Part shown: in pieces, positions 27,397 through 33,812 of the stretch
Numbering within the stretch: position 1 is the first letter of the stretch
Layout: each line of letters begins with the position of its first letter
NCBI GenBank assembly: GCA_947176755.1
Contig: CAMWRW010000012.1
Location: forward strand, 1 to 39,198
Length of the DNA stretch: 39,198 nt
Origin: an uncultured Porphyromonadaceae bacterium
GTDB taxonomy: Bacteria > Bacteroidota > Bacteroidia > Bacteroidales > Muribaculaceae
Reading direction: 5' to 3'
Position numbers and translations under genes: made by a program
The notes under the pieces: model-generated
Databases searched by the model: none
The model's input: the letters and a program-made list of their open reading frames with translations, nothing else
Told to the model about the DNA's origin: nothing

Positions 27397-27563
27397 CGAA
27401 ACTGATTGGCGGAGGGAAGATATTCAAAACCTGCCTCGCCCAGACGACGCTCCAGTTCGGCACGGTCGTAGCCTTCGCTCTTGCACAGAGAATCGAGGTC
27501 TTCGCCGCTGTCGCGGAGTTTCATGTTGATTGTGCTTAAGAGAATAAAGGGATCCTGAATCAT
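27393..27563 (-). CDS. DUF4250 family small protein
   Basis: A 56-residue protein too short for usual ORF cut-offs. It starts MIQDPFILLSTINMKLRD, continues DLDSLCKSEGYDR, and ends FEYLPSANQFR. This pattern (PxILLSxINMKLRD near the start and GFEY...NQFR at the end) is that of DUF4250, a small cytoplasmic family of unknown function found in Bacteroidota and Firmicutes. It lies 42 bases downstream of the DegT aminotransferase gene on the same strand. Its last four bases overlap the end of the convergent bioG-bioC gene. Confidence 0.85.
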   Translation of the reverse strand: MIQDPFILLSTINMKLRDSGEDLDSLCKSEGYDRAELERRLGEAGFEYLPSANQFR

Positions 27564-27605
27564 AATTATTAATGGTTAGAATGGGGAGGGACCGCAGCCA
27601 TAGAC

Positions 27606-28718
27606 TTACCGGAAAGAGTTGACGGCGTCGATCACCTCGGAAACATCGGAATCGGACATCACCGGAGAGATCGGAAGACTCAACTCGGTGGCGGCCAAAC
27701 GTTCGGTGAGGAGAAGATTTCCGGAACAGCGGATTATATTTTTCCCTCTGTAACACTCCTGAAGATGCGGAGGCACGGGATAATGGACAAGAGTCCGGAT
27801 GCCGGCCTCATCAAGATGTTTTTCCAGTCGGTCGCGGTCGTCGCAGAAAACAGGGAAAAGATGATAGACATTCTCTCCGGCCGGAGCGCGACGGGGCAGC
27901 CTGACAAGAGGATTCCGAATCTCGTCATAATAACGGGCCGCCACAGCGCAACGGGCCTCGTTGTCCTGGAGAAGCCTCGGGAGCTTCACCGACAACACGG
28001 CAGCCTGAATTTCATCGAGACGGGAATTACGTCCGGCATAGGGGAAGATATATTTTCGGGAAGAACCGTAATTGCCGAGACTGCGGACCATTTCAGCGAG
28101 GCGGGAATCATTAGTGGTGACGGCCCCGGCATCGCCGAGAGCCCCGAGATTTTTGCCGGGATAAAAACTGTGGCCGGCAGCATGGGAAAAAGAGCCCGTG
28201 AGACGGTTCAGATAACGGCAGCCGTGTGCCTGCGCGTTGTCCTCGACGACGAGCAATCCATGTTCACGGCAGATCTCCCCTATCCTCTCCGACCAGGCAC
28301 AACGGCCATAGAGATGGACAAGAAGGAGGGAGCGAGTGCGGGGCGACAGGGCGGCTTCGAAACGGTCGGGGTCGAGCTGGAGCGTATCAGGGTCGGGGTC
28401 AACAAGGACCGGCACAAGACCATTTTCCGAAACGGCAAGAACGGAAGCGATATATGTATTAGCCGGGATAATCACTTCGTCGCCGGGCTCGAGCAAGCCC
28501 ATCTCGATCCATGCACGATAGATAAGAGTGAGCGCATCGAGGCCGTTTCCGCAACCGACACAATGCCCGGCGCCAATGAAACGCGCATATTCGCGTTCGA
28601 AGGATTCGACGCGGGGGCCCTGAAGATAGCGGCCCGAGGCGACAACTTCCTCCACGACCTTTTCAATGCGTCCGCCGAAGGAGGCCGTGATTGCTTTGAG
28701 GTCAAGAAATTCAACCAT
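27606..28718 (-). CDS. DegT/DnrJ/EryC1/StrS aminotransferase, QdtB/FdtB-like
   Basis: A 370-residue PLP-dependent sugar aminotransferase. Motifs: GCGNGLDALTL near residue 55, PANTYIASVLAVSENGLVPV, VVEDNAQAHG (cofactor Asp), and SFYPGKNLGALGDAG with the PLP lysine near residue 188. With ketoisomerase cupins just upstream, the likely substrate is a dTDP-3-keto-6-deoxyhexose, giving a 3-amino-3,6-dideoxy sugar for lipopolysaccharide or glycan as in FdtB or QdtB. The start overlaps the end of the preceding cupin by eight bases, so translation is coupled. The acetyltransferase of the classic pathway (FdtC/QdtC) is not here. Confidence 0.9.
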   Translation of the reverse strand: MVEFLDLKAITASFGGRIEKVVEEVVASGRYLQGPRVESFEREYARFIGAGHCVGCGNGLDALTLIYRAWIEMGLLEPGDEVIIPANTYIASVLAVSENGLVPVLVDPDPDTLQLDPDRFEAALSPRTRSLLLVHLYGRCAWSERIGEICREHGLLVVEDNAQAHGCRYLNRLTGSFSHAAGHSFYPGKNLGALGDAGAVTTNDSRLAEMVRSLGNYGSSRKYIFPYAGRNSRLDEIQAAVLSVKLPRLLQDNEARCAVAARYYDEIRNPLVRLPRRAPAGENVYHLFPVFCDDRDRLEKHLDEAGIRTLVHYPVPPHLQECYRGKNIIRCSGNLLLTERLAATELSLPISPVMSDSDVSEVIDAVNSFR

Positions 28719-29136
28719 TTCTCAAATTAATAAAATCAGCGTAAGACTTGATATGGTCGGCGGGGTCGAAATGTTCGGAGGTCATGACAAGGGCGACGGC
28801 TCCGGAAGAAAATTCGTTGAGCGTGACCCAGATGCCGGCTTCGACAAGCAGGCCGCGGTAGGGACGGTTAAGAAAGACAGTTTTCTTGCGCAGACCGTCG
28901 TCGACCGTCACGGAGAAGCTGCCGGAGACGGCCACGATGAATTCCTTGGTCAGGAAATGGGCATGGCCGCCGCGACTTTCCCCTCCGGGGACATCGTAGA
29001 TATGAAATACCCTCCGAAGGGGGAAGGGAAGCGTGGCGCCACCCTCCACGACAGAGAGGTTGCCCCTCCTCGGGGAATCAAAGCGATTGAGTTCGATCAG
29101 GAGACAATCATCGACGGAGTTTTGAGAAAGCGTCAT
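28711..29136 (-). CDS. Sugar 3,4-ketoisomerase, QdtA/FdtA-like cupin (HAH intact)
   Basis: A 141-residue cupin of the WxcM/FdtA/QdtA family that would move the keto group of dTDP-4-keto-6-deoxyglucose from C4 to C3. Visible: an SPRRGNLSVVE strand near the start, RRVFHIYDVPGGESRGGHAHFLTKE with the paired histidines (HAH) used in catalysis in the family, and AVSGSFSVTVDDG. I chose ATG 29136 (MTLSQNS); the longer open frame runs back through the previous cupin gene in another frame. It overlaps that gene by 29 bases and the aminotransferase by eight, a tight three-gene unit. Confidence 0.87.
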   Translation of the reverse strand: MTLSQNSVDDCLLIELNRFDSPRRGNLSVVEGGATLPFPLRRVFHIYDVPGGESRGGHAHFLTKEFIVAVSGSFSVTVDDGLRKKTVFLNRPYRGLLVEAGIWVTLNEFSSGAVALVMTSEHFDPADHIKSYADFINLRNG

Positions 29137-29509
29137 AGTCGGAAATATAATCTTCGGGGTCGTAGGCAATAGAGGAGAGAATAAGGGCCACGGCGTTAGT
29201 TGAGAAGTTGGTGAGTTCCCTCCAGACACCGGGAGGGACAAGCACGGCCGTGTAGGAGCGATTGAGGGAGAGGGTCTGATGATGGATGCCGTTATCGAGG
29301 AAGATATCAAAGGATCCTGAAAGAGCTATTATCAGCTCCGTGTTTCGCCGAAATGCATGACCATCGCGGGCGCCACCTCCGGGGACGTCATAAATCCAGT
29401 GGCACCGGGCGATTTCGAAAGGGAAATCATCGAGGGCCTCGATCACGGAGACATTGCCTCGGGAGTCAAAAAAGACGGGAAGCTGGATGAGTTGCCAGAC
29501 TGGCTTCAT
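29108..29509 (-). CDS. QdtA/FdtA-like cupin, second copy with altered HAF motif
   Basis: A 133-residue paralog of the adjacent ketoisomerase. The frame of the fold is shared: FFDSRGNVSVIEAL, CHWIYDVPGGGARDGHAF, LIIALSGSFDIFLDNG, and LVPPGVWREL. Where the neighbour has HAH this one has HAF, so one of the two histidines thought to act in FdtA/QdtA is missing. It could be an isomerase with different chemistry, a non-catalytic partner, or act on another sugar. It is the first gene of the minus-strand sugar unit; the ATG at 29509 is preceded by a leader of about 245 bases with hairpins. Confidence 0.85.
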   Translation of the reverse strand: MKPVWQLIQLPVFFDSRGNVSVIEALDDFPFEIARCHWIYDVPGGGARDGHAFRRNTELIIALSGSFDIFLDNGIHHQTLSLNRSYTAVLVPPGVWRELTNFSTNAVALILSSIAYDPEDYISDYDAFSKLRR

Positions 29510-29759
29510 TTGCTTGGGAAATACTTAAAAATTAGAGATTTCTCCCCGAAGGGGGAAGCGGACATTATTGATAAGTATGTGATCGAAATTATTTAATGCA
29601 TCGCCTCATAAATCCTGAGGCGAACTTTAGAATCCGGCTTCTGTTGCTATGGAACCCCATAACGCCTTCAGCCGAATCCAAAATTTCATCCACATTCTTC
29701 ATAATCCGATACGATAAATAATTTCGCAGACATACTTAACCAACTCCGCTCCACAACGG

Positions 29760-29767
29760 CAAAAATA
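29760..29767 (-). promoter_or_regulatory. -7 promoter box for the sugar unit
   Basis: TATTTTTG on the minus strand matches TAnnTTTG. No clear -33 TTTG is seen upstream. The predicted leader to the first cupin is about 245 bases, long for this genome segment. Confidence 0.5.
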
Positions 29768-29785
29768 CAAAAAATAACTTAAAAG

Positions 29786-29817
29786 TTTGCATATAATCCA
29801 TGAAACCTTTAATTTTA
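29786..29817 (+). promoter_or_regulatory. Promoter for the tlpA-like operon
   Basis: TTTG (29786-29789), a 20-base spacer, and TAATTTTA (29810-29817) fit the Bacteroidota -33/-7 arrangement with one mismatch in the last base of the -7 box. The leader to ATG 29906 would be about 80 bases. Confidence 0.55.
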
Positions 29818-29905
29818 TCGGCTGAAAGGGAGGGCTGAAACGAAGGCCGATTTTCCCTGAGAGAAGAAACAATAATATAATCAACCAATAGAAAAACCAT
29901 CATTA

Positions 29906-30406
29906 ATGAAAACGATTAAGAAAGTATTCGCGCTAATGGCGCTTGTGATTGCCTCGGCATTCGCAGCTCAGGCCCAGCTTCCTTCCGTGCAGCTGAAGGA
30001 CATCAACGGCAAGCCGGTCGACACGGCGCAGTTACAGAACGATGGGAAACCTTTCGTTATCAGTTTTTTCGCGACGTGGTGCAAGCCGTGTCTCCGCGAG
30101 CTCAAGGCAATTGACGAAGTATATGCCGACTGGCAGGATGAGACGGGCATGAAGCTGATCGCCGTTTCGATCGACGAGGCCCAGAACAGTTCGAAAGTGA
30201 AACCGCTCGTTGACCGTCTGGGCTGGGAGTATGATGTGCTTCTCGATCCCAATTCCGATTTCAGCCGCGCGATGGGAGTTCAGAATGTACCCCACGTTGT
30301 TCTTGTCGATGGAGAAGGGAAGATTGTCGAGTCACACTCGGGATACACCGACGGTTCGGAAGAGCATCTGATCGAGATGATCCGCGAGCTCGTAAACAAG
30401 AACTAA
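29906..30406 (+). CDS. TlpA-like thioredoxin-family secreted protein
   Basis: A 166-residue protein with a Sec signal peptide (about 1-23, cut near AQA-QL) and one thioredoxin fold of the TlpA/ResA type. The active site is WCKPC with Cys59 and Cys62, and the cis-Pro loop is VQNVPHVVLVD. Such proteins reduce disulfides in the cell envelope, for example in cytochrome c maturation or in secreted partners. Here the partners are probably encoded next door: a DUF6029 barrel 18 bases downstream and an Omp28 protein with a CxxC. It has no N-terminal TlpA extension, so it is the small form of the family. Confidence 0.9.
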   Translation: MKTIKKVFALMALVIASAFAAQAQLPSVQLKDINGKPVDTAQLQNDGKPFVISFFATWCKPCLRELKAIDEVYADWQDETGMKLIAVSIDEAQNSSKVKPLVDRLGWEYDVLLDPNSDFSRAMGVQNVPHVVLVDGEGKIVESHSGYTDGSEEHLIEMIRELVNKN

Positions 30407-30424
30407 CAAGGCTCAGCCACCACC

Positions 30425-32101
30425 ATGAAACGCACGATAACAACAAGAATGATACAGGGCTGCCTCGCAATATGCGCGGCGGCCTTTATGCCTGATACGG
30501 CCCTGGCAGCGGGCGACGTGGCAGTCCACGGGTCGGTTTCGGCCGACATCCTGTTTCCGGAGGAAGACAAGGAGATCGGTACGGAGGAATACAATTCGTG
30601 GATTCTTTTCAACACCTACGCCGACGTTAACCTCTACAGCCGCTATGTCGACGCCGGACTGCGCTTCGAGTTCATGCGCTGGCCGATGCCCGGATATGAG
30701 AAGGATTTTGCCGGATGGGGAATCCCGAACATCTATGTGAAAGGGAAATACAAAGGATTCGAGCTTACGGCGGGAGACTTTTACGAACAGTTCGGCTCAG
30801 GATTTATCCTCCGCACATACGAGGACCGTCCGCTCGGCATCGACAACTCCCTGCGCGGCGGCCGACTGAACATCACGGCCCTGAAAGGTTTCAAATTCAC
30901 GCTTCTCGGAGGCGTTCAGCGCCACTACTGGAATTGGGACAAGCATTCCCAGATTTACGGAGCGAACGCGGAGACCTATCTTCAGGATTACATGACGGCC
31001 CTTCAGGACCATAACGCGAGCTGGATGATCGGCGCGAGCTATGTGCTCCACCATGAGGATGACCAGCAGATCGACGTCCCGGGCGTGAATTACAGGCTGA
31101 ACCTGCCGAAATATGTGAACGCCTTTGATGTGCGCTCGTCGTTTAATAAAGGGCCGTGGAACGTTCTGGGAGAATTTGCATGGAAAGGCCAGGACCCGAA
31201 CTTCAACAACGGTTACACATACGGCCCCGGAACAGCTTACCTGCTCAGCGGCTCATTCTCGAAAAAGGGAATCAGCGCGATGCTGCAGGCCAAGCGTTCG
31301 GAGAACATGGCGTTCCGCAGCGACCGACTGACCGACGGCACGGCCGTGTTCATCAACAATATGCCGGCCTTCTCCTACAACCATACCTACGCCCTGCCGG
31401 CCCTCTACCCCTATTCGACCCAGACGGAGGGAGAATGGGCATTCCAGGGATCGTTCGGATACACGTTCAAGCGCAAGACACCGCTCGGCGGAAAATATGG
31501 CACGAAGATCAGCGTCGACGCCAGCTATATCAGCGGCCTTGTGGCTTCCGACAATCCTCAGGGAATCAACGGCGGACTGATAGGCACAAATGGCCGCGAC
31601 ACATATTTCTGGAAGATAGGCGCCTGCAACTATTATGACATCAACGTTCAGTTTGAGAAAAGATTGAGCGGCCCGGTGCAGTTGAACCTGATGTATGCCC
31701 ACCAGTATTACAACAACGAGGTTTTGAAAACGGTAGAGACCGATGATGATTTCGTGAGGGCGAATGTTGTGGTTGCCGACGTGAAATATAAGATCAACAA
31801 GAAATTCACGCTTCGCGCCGAAGCACAGTATCTGTTCACGGAGCAAGATCAGAAGGACTGGGCCTACGGTCTGGTGGAATTCTCATGGACACCCTACCTG
31901 ATGATTTCGGCGAGCGACATGTGGAATTGCGGAGAGACAGGCCGTCATTATTATATGTTCGGCGTGACGGGCAACTATCGGGCAAATCGCCTCATGATCC
32001 AGTACGGGCGCACCCGCAAGGGTTACAACTGCTCGGGGGGCGTATGCCGCCCCGTACCGGCGATGCACGGCCTGATGCTGACTTATTCCTATAACTTTTA
32101 A
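30425..32101 (+). CDS. DUF6029-like outer-membrane protein
   Basis: A 558-residue exported protein with a signal peptide (cut near ALA-AG) and a long series of amphipathic beta strands ending LMLTYSYNF with the C-terminal Phe of outer-membrane barrels. The tracts GKYKGFELTAGDFYEQFGSGFILRT-type and YEDRPLGIDNSLRGG resemble the Bacteroidota proteins grouped as DUF6029, whose function is unknown. Two cysteines near the end (CSGGVC) could form a disulfide on a surface loop and be a target of the neighbouring thioredoxin. It lies 18 bases after the tlpA-like gene and two bases before the Omp28 gene. Confidence 0.75.
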   Translation: MKRTITTRMIQGCLAICAAAFMPDTALAAGDVAVHGSVSADILFPEEDKEIGTEEYNSWILFNTYADVNLYSRYVDAGLRFEFMRWPMPGYEKDFAGWGIPNIYVKGKYKGFELTAGDFYEQFGSGFILRTYEDRPLGIDNSLRGGRLNITALKGFKFTLLGGVQRHYWNWDKHSQIYGANAETYLQDYMTALQDHNASWMIGASYVLHHEDDQQIDVPGVNYRLNLPKYVNAFDVRSSFNKGPWNVLGEFAWKGQDPNFNNGYTYGPGTAYLLSGSFSKKGISAMLQAKRSENMAFRSDRLTDGTAVFINNMPAFSYNHTYALPALYPYSTQTEGEWAFQGSFGYTFKRKTPLGGKYGTKISVDASYISGLVASDNPQGINGGLIGTNGRDTYFWKIGACNYYDINVQFEKRLSGPVQLNLMYAHQYYNNEVLKTVETDDDFVRANVVVADVKYKINKKFTLRAEAQYLFTEQDQKDWAYGLVEFSWTPYLMISASDMWNCGETGRHYYMFGVTGNYRANRLMIQYGRTRKGYNCSGGVCRPVPAMHGLMLTYSYNF

Positions 32102-32103
32102 TA

Positions 32104-32934
32104 ATGAGAGTCACGATGAAAAAGATACTTGCGGCCGGCGCGCTCCTCGCCGGGGGACTCGGCCTGACAAGCTGCGACTATATAGGCGAGAACGATCGCT
32201 ATATCGAATTGCCGGTTGTGGAAGAAAAACGCGCGGTGCTTCTTGAGGATTTCACGGGCCAGATGTGCACGAACTGTCCGGAGGGTCATGAAATAATCGA
32301 GCAGCTGGAGCAACAATACGGCAAGGATTATATGATAGCGGTCAGCATTCATTGCGGCGACTTCGGATTGAGTGTGAACAGAACGAGCTTCGAAAACTCG
32401 CGCATCGGCCTGATGACCGAGGAGGGAAATTCGATTTGCGCCGCCTACGGCATCGACCGCTGGCCGATGGGTGTGGTCAACATGGGAAGTCCGATCAATA
32501 TGGACCAGTGGGCCACGGCCGTTCGTCAGGCAATCGAAAGCACCACCGACGTTCATGTGGAAGCAGAAGCTCTGGTCGAGAATGTCGAGGGCAAGGATAT
32601 GATCAAAATCAGCTCCACGACAGAGTCGGGCAGCACATACGTGAATACAAAAATCCAATACTGGATTGTTGAAGACGGAATCATCGCTCAGCAGAAGGAT
32701 GGCTCAACGACAATTCCGGACTATACGCACAACAATGTGTTCCGCGCGCAGGTGTTTCCCGGAATAAAGGGTGAAGACATCGCCCTGACTCCGGGAGTGG
32801 AGACGACCACTACGGGAGAAATCGAACTCCGCTACACTGATAAAGAACGCTGGGCAAAGGAAAATCTCCGCGTTGTCGTTATCGTGTCGGATAACAACGG
32901 CGTGCTTCAGGTGAAGTCGATCGATATCGAATAA
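32104..32934 (+). CDS. Omp28-family lipoprotein with CTNC motif
   Basis: A 276-residue lipoprotein with lipobox LTSC (Cys24). The next part, LLEDFTGQMCTNCPEGHEII, is the Omp28 signature (EDFTGxxCxNCP), and Cys55-x2-Cys58 in a thioredoxin-like fold suggests redox activity. A second half is beta-rich (about 175-276). Omp28 of P. gingivalis is a surface protein once proposed as an adhesin; its chemistry is not established. Two bases separate the start from the DUF6029 stop; ATG 32116 (MKKILAAG) is an equally good start. A strong hairpin follows the stop. Confidence 0.85.
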   Translation: MRVTMKKILAAGALLAGGLGLTSCDYIGENDRYIELPVVEEKRAVLLEDFTGQMCTNCPEGHEIIEQLEQQYGKDYMIAVSIHCGDFGLSVNRTSFENSRIGLMTEEGNSICAAYGIDRWPMGVVNMGSPINMDQWATAVRQAIESTTDVHVEAEALVENVEGKDMIKISSTTESGSTYVNTKIQYWIVEDGIIAQQKDGSTTIPDYTHNNVFRAQVFPGIKGEDIALTPGVETTTTGEIELRYTDKERWAKENLRVVVIVSDNNGVLQVKSIDIE

Positions 32935-32949
32935 TGATGATATGAACAG

Positions 32950-32988
32950 ACCTCCGGCCGATAACGGGATTCCCGATCGGCCAGAGGT
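32950..32988 (+). terminator. Long hairpin after the Omp28 gene
   Basis: A 13-bp arm pair with one mismatch (32950-32962 with 32976-32988) encloses a further 4-bp stem (CGGG-ATT-CCCG). No T-run follows. It may end most transcripts of the tlpA-DUF6029-omp28 unit or act as an mRNA-processing site before the next gene. Confidence 0.6.
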
Positions 32989-33037
32989 TCGTGATTATAA
33001 TTAACAAAGAATTAACAACCATATAAAAATCAACAAA

Positions 33038-33748
33038 ATGAAGAAAATCTACATTCTTGCAGCCTGCGCCATGATTGCAGGCACCATGTCCGCCCGTCAG
33101 CTCACTTTCGAGATGGGAGGCGTCACTCTTGAACCGGGCCAGACGAAGGGTTTCACTGACATCGAGATCGACACCACGATTGACCCGGAATATCCCGACA
33201 TTACAATGGATCCCCATCTGTCGCTTCTGAGCGATGTGACATCAGAAGACGTGACTCTGACAGCCACTTGCACGAGCGGACAAAAGATACAGGTTTGTGC
33301 GGGAGGCGAATGCGAATCCAACACGACCGTGACCAAGACGAATGTGAAAGTCACAGCCGGGGAAGCTCTCGAAACCCAGTTTGAGTTTAAGGACGTGACG
33401 GGAAAGATTGCAATTGATGAAATTCCCGTTGTCGTGACTGAGATTTCGGCTATGTACGGCACGGACGCATCGACGGAAGTAAAATGCGTGATCGTTATGG
33501 GCACGAAGGACGACGTGAATGCAGCAAGCATTACGATGATCAAGGAGGATGATTCTCTCCGCGCAGTAGCCGGCGGCGTAGCATATAACGTGTACGGCAA
33601 GTCAAGCGTGGCTCTCTACGACCTCAACGGCCGCAAGGTGATCGAAACGACTGTCAACGGCGAGGGCGTTATCAATGTTCCTTCCGGCGTCTATGCTTTT
33701 ACTGTTAACGGCGCTGTGAAGGCTCAGGGTAAGGTTTACGTTAAGTAA
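33038..33748 (+). CDS. Secreted protein with a T9SS-like C-terminal domain
   Basis: A 236-residue exported protein with a signal peptide (cut near MSA-RQ). The middle is beta-rich and contains three closely spaced cysteines (CTSGQKIQVCAGGEC) plus one later (VKCVIV). The last 50 residues (VALYDLNGRKV...SGVYAFTVNG...GKVYVK) have the form of a type IX secretion sorting domain (type A): a YDLxGRKV strand, a G-Y strand and a basic end. Function is unrecognised. It lies 103 bases after the Omp28 gene and ends at a shared, perfectly palindromic terminator. Confidence 0.75.
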   Translation: MKKIYILAACAMIAGTMSARQLTFEMGGVTLEPGQTKGFTDIEIDTTIDPEYPDITMDPHLSLLSDVTSEDVTLTATCTSGQKIQVCAGGECESNTTVTKTNVKVTAGEALETQFEFKDVTGKIAIDEIPVVVTEISAMYGTDASTEVKCVIVMGTKDDVNAASITMIKEDDSLRAVAGGVAYNVYGKSSVALYDLNGRKVIETTVNGEGVINVPSGVYAFTVNGAVKAQGKVYVK

Positions 33749-33760
33749 CCAATTAGATTG

Positions 33761-33802
33761 AGACATAAAAAAAGCTCCCCGCGGGGAGCTTTTTTTATGT
33801 CT
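33761..33802. terminator. Bidirectional terminator, perfect 42-bp palindrome
   Basis: Bases 33761-33802 are a perfect palindrome of 21 + 21 bases: a GC-rich centre (AGCTCCCCGCGGGGAGCT) flanked by A7 and T7. It gives an intrinsic terminator with a T-run on either strand, serving the secreted-protein gene (plus) and the Omp28-like gene (minus). Confidence 0.95.
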
Positions 33803-33812
33803 GACTTGCGAG

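Larger units (their letters stand above)
29510..29905. other. Divergent intergenic region with two promoters and leader hairpins
   Basis: No gene is seen in these 396 bases. Toward the minus strand there is a -7 box TATTTTTG (29760-29767 on the plus strand reads CAAAAATA). Its leader contains a perfect 8-bp hairpin (29601-29608 with 29616-29623) and a small CCCC-CTTC-GGGG type hairpin around 29550. Toward the plus strand there is TTTG at 29786-29789 and TAATTTTA at 29810-29817. The rest is AT-rich and unremarkable. Confidence 0.55.

Noticed and set aside
27765-28730. 321-residue plus-strand frame opposite the DegT aminotransferase
   Set aside because: The minus strand encodes all aminotransferase motifs; the plus frame has no recognisable motif and comes from codon bias.
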